Positions 33,801 to 45,800 of a DNA stretch of 64,000 nucleotides are shown one piece after another. Every line of letters begins with the position of its first letter. Within the stretch, counting starts at the first letter, position 1. Under the pieces are notes generated by a model that made no database searches, was not told where the DNA came from, and worked only from the letters and a program-made list of their open reading frames with translations. Origin of the DNA: Drosophila persimilis (Eukaryota > Arthropoda > Insecta > Diptera > Drosophilidae); assembly GCF_003286085.1 (NCBI RefSeq), contig NW_020825332.1:186001-250000 (forward strand), in the 5' to 3' direction. The position numbers and the translations under genes were made by a program.

Positions 33801-36800
33801 CAGATGACAGCTGTCGGGGCTCCTGTTCTCCTGCTGCAGGACGGAGACGACTCACTGGCTTGCATTTTCCTCGGCCCCAATGTCTTATTTACACCTGGAG
33901 ATTTGGGGGCGGGAGGGGGGGCGGTTGCTTTTTGGAAATGGAATGAACGCGTAGCATGGCCAGCAGATGTGGCTGTTGCCTTTCGAGCCATAACTTTCCC
34001 CCCGGGGTCTCTGCCTCCACGACGCATTGCAACATAATTAAACATTGTCTTGGCCATATGCTTTCGTATTCGGCCAAAAATACGACTTTCCACCGGTGAG
34101 CCGCTACTAATGTGTACGTACATGTCTAAGTATATGTTTTTACGATCACTGAACATATCATTTCATTCAATTGTGAAAATATACGAAGATTGAATCACCG
34201 AAGCGGCAGCCAGCCAACATATTATGACACGGCCACAGATATATTCGATTTCGATCCGAAAAATAACTGCAACTAGGAGGAGGAGGCACCGACTAACTAG
34301 CGCTAATCAATGCGACGGATGTTGTGAAAGTGGGCTGTGGTGCTGTAGTGCTGTGATTGGATTCTTGTCGATCTCATTTCGTAACGTAACAATGCTCAAC
34401 CCCGTATTTGTTGTCTGTGTTGTCTCTGGCGGCTGGCGGCTGGCGGCTGGCGTTTATCTTGTGGATACGATTCGACAACCCCTCAATCGAGTCACGTACA
34501 AGCATAGCCTCACAGCAGTGAGTGTACACTGTACAGTGTACATTGAACGACTGATAAGTCTGATAGCCGTAATCAGCTCGGCAGTCAGTCGTCACCGCCG
34601 GAATTTCGTCGTGGTCGTCATCGTTTACAAAGGCACCGTCGAAGGGTGGTCCAATAAAAAGAGTAGCATATATCATTCTAATTCGTGAGATACTTTCAGT
34701 TCGATCTGTCATTTCACAAGACTTTGGCGCACTATCTATGGGGCGTTGCATAAGACGTTGCATCGTGAAAGTGAAACTCCGTTAAGCCTTTAAAGCCAAT
34801 CATTAACCATTAACCAATTCGTAGTCGACAGCTGTTGGCCGTAAATGGAGATTCTTCAACCCGGCCTGGAATGCCGTTCGGGCCATATGTGGCTTTTGTC
34901 CTGGTTGAGATGAGGTAACCCCATAAATAATGTATCTCCAGGCCTCAGACTGAGCTAGAAGTACAAGCCCATCGGCTGCCCTGTTTTTGCATATCTAAAA
35001 ATAAGCCACAGTCACCGGCACATTCCAGGAACTTGGTGACAAGACGGGCCAGAATATTCATAAGAATCGTCAGAGCCCTCACAGAGCCTGACAGGCACAA
35101 GAAAACAGAGGAAAATAATCCGATTGGTGGCAAGAGAGGAGCAGGAGAGAGCTGGCAGCACGTGAGGAAAATGCCAAGAGAAAAAGTCAGAGGCTAAACA
35201 GCACCAACAGGTCAGTGGGAAATTAGGCAAGGCTCATTTAATCGATAAACAGAGCACAGGGGGCACCCAGGGGCCACTCAGGGGGGCACTCAGGGGGGTC
35301 ATGAGACAAGTCAACAAGCAGGAGTCGCCACGAGCATAAAATTGACCAATGGTCCGCGAAATTAGCGATGCCTGCGGCTCCAGCACAGCCACCCACCCAG
35401 CCCGTGGGGCAAGGACACCACTTTGCCCCTTTTTCCAAGTCATGTGTGCGGTGCGGTGCGGTGTGGTGCGGTGACCCTTCTGTCAACTTACATGGCGGTT
35501 TCGCTCAGTGCCGGCGAAGCAGCTTCGTCCACCTCACGGCTGTCAGCTGTCGGAGTGGGGAGGGTTCTGCTGGTGGACGTGGGTGAGGGCTCCACGGGCA
35601 TTAAGTACCATTTTGTATGGGATCCGCGGCTGGCATAGACATCCTCGCCCTTGCCCGCGCCCTTGCCAACGCCATCGTCGTCGCCGTCGCCGTCGCGTCC
35701 ATTGCTCCTTAGACTAGCTTCTGTGAATTCCTTTAATTGCTGTGGGGCGCTGCTCCCCGGTTCCTCGGCAACGCCATCGAATTCATTGGCCGAGGCACGC
35801 CCACTATCTGTGCCAACGATGGCACCGTTCTCGGCGCTCCTATTATCATCAACGCCGCCCACCAGGCACACGACCAGCAAATCGTCGCCCTCGCCCTCGG
35901 CTTCGGTTTCGACGTCACATCCTTGCGCTTGTTCTTGTTGCAGCAGCGCTGCAGCTGCAGCTGCAGCTCCCCCCCCGACCGCCGCGGCAGGCTGGGGCAT
36001 GCTCATTGCTGTTGTAGACATTTCGCTTGTGTTCCGTTCCGTTCTGTTCTGTTCTGTTCGGCTGCAGCTTTTGCGTAATAAACTTTGTTCGGTTAGGTGT
36101 TTTATTGATTTTCGCGTATAGTTCTTGATTGGATGCGCTATTTGCGTTGTTTTTTTTTCATAATCTTTTTCAAAGCGTCACTAGGAATGCCAGGCGGCTC
36201 ATATTTACAGCACACAGATACACACACACACACACACACACACGCAGACAAACAGTGAGTTCTGTAGTTGAAGACCGGTAACGGGGGCACAAATTGTCGT
36301 TCTTCACAAATTGCACAGATTTCAATAAGATTTGAATTGACACACGGGGCCCTGAATTGCCACTTTTATATTGTAATATTGTACGAGTATAGTTATTTTT
36401 AAAAATAATTTCTGGACATGCTGAACAGCTGACGGATTTTTCGATTCATTGGTTGCATTGCGCATTGCGCACGCTCTGTTGCAAGTTGCGCAAATATAGA
36501 GGGGTTGAACCCAGAGATTTCTTTGGAACTCGACACTTTTTTTCTGTTGTTTACGTTCATGAGTTTTGAGCGGCTGGCCGTTTCTTTCAAATACGCCCGG
36601 CCCGCCTTCCGATGTTGCTGTTGATTAAAAATGTCGCTCGGCAACAAGCGTGTGTTGCTGGGGAAAAAGTGGGGTGGAGACCACCGGCGAAACGGCCCAG
36701 AAAATTCGACGCATGCAAGGTGAAACTCACCCCACTGTTTACATGGCTTGTGAGCAATCACAGTATATTGTTGATCAAACACGCTGAGGTGAGGTTGAAA

Positions 36801-39800
36801 TGTTGCTGGGACCTAAGCATGCGGCTGGAAAAATGTTGCCCGGCAGCATGTGGACATGATTTATTTATCGCATCAGTGCTGCGCAACATATCACTCAAAA
36901 CTTCGGTAGTGCTATCGATAGTATTGAACGCAAAAATGATCGGTGTTGGTATTTTTAAAATTTAAAAACCGTCTGCAAACAACGAGGCAAAAGAAAGCCA
37001 GAAGGTGCATTTTGCTCGAAATTGTCATGAGAGATGGAAAAAACATAGGCAGAAAGAGAGGACCGCTAGTTAATTCTTGCATTTCGTGTATTTCTTTTTG
37101 ATTTTAGTTCTATATTATTTTATCTGTTTCCACTTTTCCGCTACTATTTTCTCTCTCACGCTTCTCACAACGACATCAGCTGTGTTGCTATCTCGCTTCG
37201 CGTCACAGCACGAGGAAGAGTGAGATAGATAGATAGAGAGAGAGAGAGACGGACAGCCAGAATAAGGGAAGTGGAAGGGTAGAGTAGCTGTAAATGGTTT
37301 TTTTCATTCCATTCCATTTCTTGTTGTTCGTTATGAAATTTAAAAAATATACCGTTACCCTAGATTGGACCAATTTGTGTTGGAATTTGTAGATACTTTG
37401 GGGAAAAACTTGTATCAATAATCATCTTTCTTATAAGAGACAATGGTAAAGGTACCGAAGAAGTGAACTTTTGCATGTTTTAGTGGGGTTTCCCATCAAA
37501 GCTCTTTAAATTATATGTCAATGGCTTAAATAAGTTTACTTTCAATAAATTTAGAAAATATTGTCGGTGCAAAAGTATGCGGAAATACGTTTTTTTTTGG
37601 CGGAAATGCCCATATATCGCATATACGATATTGATTTATATGTGTAAATAAGGAAATAAAGTACCTATGATATTGTGATGTTTCGTTCTTGCATAATATC
37701 ATAGAGAAACCGTAAGATGATTGAAATTTAAAGCTGCTCTTGGGGCCAAGGGCTTAGTGTCCACAAAAGGTTAAGAGGCAGTACCGCTGGCTGTTCAATT
37801 ATATCTCTCCCAAAGATATTCTCTCCATGCGTTTAGCAGAGGTCTTAAAGTTGTTGCTTTCCGCTGGGCAGCGGGCTAATTTACAAGTTTTTGTGACAAA
37901 TGCCACCCCTCCGTCAATACTGGCCGTACGTTTTACTTGGCCAAGTGGCCTGTTGGCCACTGGGACAAAAACCCCCAGCCTCATTGCTTATTTATGTATG
38001 GGCCACAGAGTAAACGGAGAAGCTGGAGCTGGCGCTGGAGCGGGTGTGGGCGTTGACTAAGGATTACGTTCAAATGTGTGTCTATGGTGGGTCACTGAAC
38101 TCGGCATCACGGGGGCTCGGCCTCACTGGCTCTTTATTTGTTTGCCTATTAAGGGGGGGGCACAGACCTGGCTTCGGCCTGTTCGGGTCCTTTGGGGGGA
38201 GGGGACGGTGTTTCCTGATACAAAACAAAATTGCGAATTTAAGCCCTGACGGAATGTGACACGCACTTCTCAGAACAAATCGGAAGCCTCAACGATTCAA
38301 CATCAATTATCATTCACTTCAACGCAATGCCGACCGACATCCCATCCCCTCAGGACTGTCGGAGAGACTTACCTTGCTCCTGGTTCCGTGTATCTGCGAA
38401 TCCGTAGGCTTGGAAGGGAGTAACTGCGCTCCATGTTGCGACACTTGTCCTTCACGTTGGGGAATTCTTCCTGCCTGTCCTGTGTGTCCTGTGTGTCCGG
38501 GGGGTTTCTGCAGGGGAAGAAGAACATTATCTATTATTGACAGTATCCATCCAATCGCTTTACGCTGTCGCTACTTTCATTCATGGTTATCTGTAATTTT
38601 TAATGGTATTTTGCCGCAAATTTTGATCCTGCCTGTCATGGCAGGGGCCAGAACGGGCCATTAACAGAGCGGTGGGAAAAGGACGTATTTCCAATCTGAC
38701 ACATACAAAATTAAAAGGAAAAAGAAACACTCACCTTAGCCCCAGCTCCGTCTCCGTCTCCGCTTCCGCCTCCGCCTCAGCCAGGACCTGTGGACAGGCC
38801 TTTTTGTAGAGGTCGCCCTCGCCCAGCAGGACGAGTGATGTGGGGGCCAAGGGCACGACCCGGGGTCGCACAACAGCCATCAGCTGTCGGCGCTCATTCT
38901 CTGCCAGCTCCTGCGGACGGCAGTGGGCCACGCCGCTGCACAGGAGAGTCCATTGCGGAATGGACGACGATTGGCGGACGCTGGCCACATTGTCATTAAC
39001 CGCCACGGTGGTGACGTGGGGCTGCTCCTGCTCCTGGTCCATGGTCGAGACCGCTGGCAGGGAATACTGTCGCCTGATGGCCGCGGGCGCGGCTTTCTCC
39101 TGACAAGCCCCGCAACGTGGCCAATAGTCGCAGGTGTTTAGCGTTTTGCTACAGCTCTTGGTAGTCGTCTGGGACTGGGACTGGGACTGCGGCTGGGAGG
39201 TGGCGCTGGAAAACATGTAACAGAGTTACGCAAATCCCAGACACAGCCAGGTTCGGTCCTTCCTCATGAAGGAGATGCGGAAGTGGCCCTCGTTCCGGGT
39301 TAGTGCAGACGATCTATGATTGATTATTGGGTCTATCTTATCCTCTCTCTCTCTCTCTCTTACTCTCTTAATGTTAGTTTCTGTAGTTCCCTTGGGGCTT
39401 AGAATAGAGGCTGCCACCACCAAAAGTAGATAAATTCAGTTAGTACTCGCCCGGAGGAGATCAGTTAGTAAGGACAAGCAGTCTTTTAACACACAAACAC
39501 ACAGACTTGGGCGCTGTTCGTGCAGAGGGATACTTGTATCGTACGTCGTTTGGGGGCCACGAGGTACGGCCTTGGTGCTTCTTAGTTTCGAAATTTTGGT
39601 TATAAATAGAGTTAGCGGGGAGTTCGTGGCTAGTAGGTTATGAGTGCTGCTGGGGCGTCTGAGCTGAGCGGAGCTCCTCAGGCGCCTTAGTACCTGCTGC
39701 TGCGCGGCTGGGCGGGCGCCTGCCTGTATATGTAGTCGCCCCCCACGCCCACGGCCACCTCCAGTGGTATGTCGTCCCGCGATCCCGGGCTCTGGCGGAG

Positions 39801-42800
39801 GGAGCGCTGCGACTTCAGCACCGTCGTCGGGTGCTCGTAGATCCGCGTCTCGTTGCTCATGAAGTTCAGCTCGCTGTTGCCGCCGGAGTTGATGGTCTCC
39901 CTGTTCCGGAGCAGGACGGGCAGCTCGTAGTCACTGCTGTCTCCGCGGCGGAAGTTCATGATCGGCGACTTGCGGAGCATCTCGTACGTGAGCTCATGGT
40001 CGCAGAGCCGCGTTCCGTAGCTCTGGGGGCTGCCTGTTTTTCGCTGCGGCTGGTGCAGGGCATTCGACGAGGAGCCCGAGGACTGGGGCGATCGCGAGGC
40101 AGCGTACTCGATGCCGGAGGCGTTCACGGGGGAATTCGACTGCCGCAGGCGGGACGTCGAGGCGGAGACGACCGGCACAAGGGCGGCCTCGGCCGCAGGC
40201 TGCAGGTAACGCAGCCCGCTGACGCTGACGCTGCCACTGCTCCCGTTGTTGTTGTTGAGCACTGCCTCGCGATAGTCCTCGTCGAAGGAGCGCGTCTCCC
40301 GCTCTATGCGCAGGTTCTGGTTGCTTCCGCTGTCGCCCCCACTGCCGCTCGTGTGAGTGGATCGCGGGGGCTTGGCCTTAGCGCCGCCGCTGCGGTTGAA
40401 GTTGTTGTAATCAAAGTCGAAGGACCGCGCCTTGTCCGTCTCGTTCTGCCGCGGCCTCGTCGCACTGCCGGACGACCCTGCCGAGGGGGCCAGTATTTTG
40501 TTGCTGGCCGGGGACGTGCGAATGGTGGGCGGAAAGACGCCACTGACCCCCAGACTGACCCGGGATTGCTGATAGGAGGACCCTGGCGGCTGTTGTGGCG
40601 GCTGCTGCTGCGGCTGCTGGGCGGACCCGGCACCCACGTTGACGATTGACTTGTGCGCTCGATTCGGGGAGCGCTCGCTCAGTTGCAGGGACCTGCAAGG
40701 ATAGGTTTGGGCGTTGGACGGCCTCGTTGTACTCTCCGAAGCACTACAGGATTCGCTACAGGATTCGCTACCACTCACCTCGACCGTCTGATGCGGTGCT
40801 CGTGCTCCGCCTGCTTGGCGGCACTGTGGGCGGCGGCCATGGCCCGGCGATGGCTGGTGGATCCGGACCCCGGTCCGGGGGCCACTGTCGAACTGGTGCC
40901 GGCGGCCATGAGGCGGTCATGCGGCTCTCCGCCACTGTAGCTGGAGCTGGAAGAGCTGCGGGAGATGTTGGGCGGCGTCTTGTCCTCGTGGCGTTGCCGT
41001 GCCTCCAACGTGTTGCTCCTGGATCCGGAGCAACCGGAGTTCTGGCGTGAGCCCAACAGCGACAGCTGGGAGCCCTTCTTGCGTCGCTCCTCGGGCGTCA
41101 GGGATCGCGACTCTGGGGTCAGCGATCGCTGTTTGCGCAGGCTGCTCGACGAGCTGTGCGACTCGTTCCGGTCCGGCGTGAGTGAGCGCTGGCGCTGCAT
41201 CTTGAACGGCGAGATACTGACGCTGCTCGAGCAGGGTTTCGGGAACTTTTGGCTGCCGGCCGACAGGAACTCGCTCAGGCCCCCGTCCTCGTTGTCCAGC
41301 TCGTCGTTGGAAAGATCTGGCGAGACGTCAAGACGGAGATTGAACCCCAGATTGCCAGATGCTAAGGGGGAAATAGATTTGGGAGGTACTCACCCGATCG
41401 CGCACCGCTGTCGCAGGAGTTCAGGCGCTGGCTCTTTGTTGTGTCGAAGCTGCGAAAGCGGGAGACTCCCATGCCCATGCCCATGCCCAGGGAGGAGGGC
41501 GGCGCTGCCGGAGGTCCTGCGCTGCCCATGCGGTTGAACTGGGACTTGCGCGAGCGCCCCAGGGCATGGCTCTTGGATCGCTCCGAGGTCCGCTCGTGAC
41601 GCGAGCGCGGTGAGTACTTGGCCTGCGTGCCGCCCCCACCTGTGGCCATGCTGTAGGCCGGCGGCGCCTCCTTCACCGACGTGTTCAGATAGGCGGTGGT
41701 CGTCTGGGGACTCAGGAACTTGGGCGAGCTGTCGCGACTGCGAAGGGAGCCACTGCTGCCGCCACCGCTCTCCCGCTTCGTCAGGTAGTTGGGCGAGTTG
41801 CCGGTCAGCGTGCTGAAGTTCGGGGAGCGCTCGCGCTGTCCTGCCAGTGGCGGCATGCCCAGGTGCAGCGGACGCTCCGACAGGTTGCCGTCGAAGCTGC
41901 GGGAGAACGTCTCCACGTAGCTGTTGGTGGGCGTGGGTCGTCGCGTGTCGTACTCGAAGCTGCGGGAGAAGACCATGCCCTTGACGGACCCGTTGGCCAG
42001 GTGCTGCGGACTGAGCTGCGCTTCGCCGGACTGCAGGGGCACCGGCAGTGGGATGGGCGCCTGCTGGCGACTCGACTTGCGGCGGTCCACCTGGCGCGTG
42101 CTTCGGCTGTTGTCCTGGAAAGCGGGAGGCGGCGACAGGATGGGCGTGATGGGCGAGTCCAAGTCGTTGGGGCTCTTCACAGGCAGGAAGCCCGGCCGCT
42201 CATTGAGGATGCTCGCCAGCTGGGGATCGATGATTCGGTAGCCCGGACGCAGGGCGGGATCCCGTGAGGAGAACCCGCCAAGCCGCGCCTCGTTCCGCTG
42301 TATCAGCTCCTCCACTTTGGACCCCACGAACTTGGGCTCCGCGATGCCCATGTTCGATTGCTGCTGCTGGTGCTGCTGGTGCTGCTGGTGCTGGTATATA
42401 AACGAATAGCGAGCCAGATCTGAGCGACGTCCGTGCGCGTCCATGGGAATCGCGCGTGCGGTCGCTCGACTCCTGCCGTTGTCCTGCAGGACAGAGGCCG
42501 GGCCGCCGTTCTGCTGACGTCGATAGCCGCCACCACAGTCCTCCTTGAAGCCGCCACGCTTCGTGTTCACTTGCACCCAGCCGGACTTGTTTAGGTAGAT
42601 TTCCTCCTTGTTGGCGGCGGGCGAGAGGGACTTGCGCCCGGAGCCGGAGCCGGGGCCGGGGCCGCCCCCCGCCTCATAGTGCTCCCCGAACAGATAGGTG
42701 GGCACTCCGCTGCTGGCGCCAGTCGTCACATTGGCGGCACTTCCCCCGCCCACGCGATAGTGCATTCTGCGGGCCTCCAGCTTCTCGTTGAAGCTGCGGT

Positions 42801-45800
42801 TGGACGCCTCGAGACTTTCGCGCCGCTTTGCGACGTACTGCTGGAAGGCGGAGAGGTGCTGCGACTGGGGCTGTGGCTGTTGCTGCTTTTGCTTTTGCTT
42901 TTGAGCGGCTGCGTGGTTTTTTGGCGCGCTTATCTCTGACTTTTGTGTCTCTGGTGGGTCGGCGCGCTGTCTTGGCTTAGCGTGTGGCTGTTGCTGGCAC
43001 GATGCTGGCGATGTGTCGACTGCATTGGCGTTGTCGATGTCTTCATGACGCTGCCGATGCTGCAAGTTCTTCGAGGGACTGGCACGGGAGCGGGGCCGAC
43101 GGCGCTTCGGCAGGGCGGGCAGTGGTAGGGTGCTGACGTCTAGTTTCTCGAGGGTCGACGAGGAGAGTTCATCGTTCTGGGACTCGCGCGTCACGGAATC
43201 GCGGGTCAGGTGACTATCGTCCGATTGTGCCTCACTGGAGTCGAGGCAGGCGTAGTCCTGGCGCGTCAGTAGTCGCGACTGTGCCGGAATCTCTGCGGCT
43301 GTCACAAGTACAGGTATATCGAGGGTCCGATCGCTGCAAGAAATTCAAAACCCAGCTGTAGTCCTGCCATGTTTTAAATATTTGGGTTTCGCATCAAAAG
43401 CTAATGTGGAAGCCTAATATTTGAAGCCTGTCAGTCCTAATGGCCGGGATGGCCGCGATGGCCGGGGCACCGGTTCAATGTCCGGGAACATGATTCAGCA
43501 CTCGCTTCCACTCGTTGACACACACATGCATGCACACATGTGCATGCACCCGTAAACGCTTGCAGCGGCAGCGGCAGCGACAGCACTTATGCAGTTTCAC
43601 CCGCTGTAAGTGCTTTGCCTTGTTGCTGCTGCCCCCACCCCCCCAGCAACAATGAAGCTTTCGAGGGCTGAGAGTGGGCACACCAAATGTAGCCGCATAT
43701 GTGACCGCCCCTGCGGCTCTGCAACATTCAGATGTGCTGCGAAAATTATTGCAAGTACCAGCAGCTAAAGATTTTACTACACGTCTCCAACCTTGACCCT
43801 GGACCCACAAAAGTTGCTGCCAAAGAAAATATTCCGTTCCATTTGTTGTGTGGGCAATGCAATGCGTAAGCGACGTGTGGGCGGAGGAAATGTGGCTAAA
43901 CCAGTTCAAGCAACAGCGCGTGGTGCTGGAGAACAAGAAAGCTACATACACATGTTTCTATACATTTTTGCTTCGATTACAGAGTGCAAGTGGGTGGTGT
44001 TTAGCGCTGACGATAAGCCCGGCACTGCTTGACTTCGAATTGGGCTAACGGGTCTGACCAATATGTGTATCTAGGGGGAGGGAAGTGTCAATGACAGTTC
44101 AGTACCCGCAGGGGCACAAAAGGGGGACAGGCAGCGTGTGTCTGGATGCGAACTCTTTTTCCGAGCAGTCTCAAAGTGACATTTCCGGGAGCGTCTTCAC
44201 CTCTTGCGCTCTTGGGCCCTTGTCTTGTCAATAAATGTACATATTCCTCGAGCTCCGCTCCGCTACCCCCCACCCCCCGCCTTTCATGGGTGAGAACGTA
44301 CATGTGTATCTTTGATGTTGTGTTTGAATTTCCAAGTGGCTCAGACGTCTAACCGGCGAGAATAAAATAAGAAGAAAAGAAAAAGATGCGACATCTTAAA
44401 AGGCACCCCAACCACCACCACCATCACCAGAGCCAGTACATCTTCAGCCCAGCATTGCCGTTTATGGCATCTAATGCCGAATCTAATCATCAAAACTTGT
44501 CACTCCAAAAACGGGCAACAAAAAATATGGCATGGCTATTCGGTTCGTTGCCTCTTTCTGCCGCACGTGTAGGCGTTATAACTTTTAGCCCAATTTGTGG
44601 TTTCTCTGGTTTCTCTGTGCTTTTTAAAGGGCTACCATCACATCTGTATCAGCTATAAAGAAACCTAGACTTTAAAAGGTAATAGGCCACAGTATTCGCC
44701 TGACGCATTCCATCTGTCGTGGGTGGGTGGGTACTGTACGTACCAAAACCTCGGCTTTTGCGGCATCCTTACACACAGAATTAATTGTTATTGCTTTTGT
44801 TTTTGTTTTTGTTTATGTGTAAGTGAAAGGATATTGCCGGCTCTGGCAGTAAACAGGAAGTGAGTGCACGAGAGTGAATGTATGTCCGCAAATCAGGCGT
44901 ACGAGTGTGTGTGCGTGTGTGTGTGTGTGTCAAGTGGGACGCTAATTACATCTTCACTCATAAACGCGTTTCAAGACGAGTTTTGTGCTTGTATTTGTAT
45001 TTGTATTTGCGGCAGCTTTGGCGTCTCTCTGTGTGCACTCGCCATTAAGTATGCATAGAGGCACCTGTGCCTGTGCCTGTGCCTGTGCGTGTGCCTGTGC
45101 GTGTGCGTGTGTGTGTATCTTTAATTTGCAATTACTTTAATCACCATACTTTCATCATTTGGTAATTAAAACTCGATCAGCCAGATAAACGCCAGATAAA
45201 ATGCAGATTTTCTGCAACTTGTGTGTGCCTCTGTGTGCTGTGTATGTTCATCGGCATCGGCATCGGCATTCAATCCAATTTGTTGTAAAGTTTAAGTTTT
45301 ATGCGAATCCATTCTAGGTGATTGGCGGAAGGCCTGTGTCTTAACGTTTTTCCCATCAAAGTGAGTGTGTTTCGTGTGTCCATCAGTTAATTTTGAAAGT
45401 ATCTCCACTCCTTGCTGCCGCACAGCTGTTCGAGTGTCCAGTGAAAGCTTGCGCATTCCTTTTAGCGTGATTAAAAGCGTACGAAAAGTGCCGTTAAACT
45501 ATTGCCAGTGGAGAAAACAAAAGAAAGCGCCAGGAACCCATTAAGTGGGGGGGCTGCTAATCAAAACGGTTGATCCAGAACCCCCCCACCACCCCATTCG
45601 ATGTAGAAGTGTACAAAAAGGGTCTATTGATTGGAATATCAAATCGTTTAGTAGTACCGAGGTTTTCTCTCACTATTTGTTGAGCGGCATGGCATGGCAT
45701 GGCATGGCATGGCCTGTTGCCGGTTTGGATATCGTAAATAAAGCCACAAATAAACTCCTCCAAACACTGCGCTTGCACCCGTCTGAGGCATGCAGAGCTT

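Larger units (their letters stand above)
27745..35491. other. RhoGEF3: Long RhoGEF3 intron
   Basis: About 7.7 kb without a supported exon. It contains a Tc1/mariner-like relic at 33000-33252, a 20 bp perfect palindrome at 34523-34542, and simple repeats (GAGTGTGAGTGT near 29000-29038, CATCCATCCACC near 30537-30562, GGGACTGGGACT near 32280-32310). The stretch around 31320-31760 has unusual non-repetitive, GC-balanced sequence but no convincing frame. Noncoding enhancers are likely in an intron of this size, but none can be shown. Confidence 0.4.

Noticed and set aside
36399-36965. Overlapping 127- and 117-codon ORFs on opposite strands
   Set aside because: No splice support, no domain-like content and no start context; likely chance frames in the intron.
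45064-45115. Regularly spaced TGTGCC units as a CRISPR-like array
   Set aside because: Simple microsatellite without unique spacers in a eukaryotic intron.
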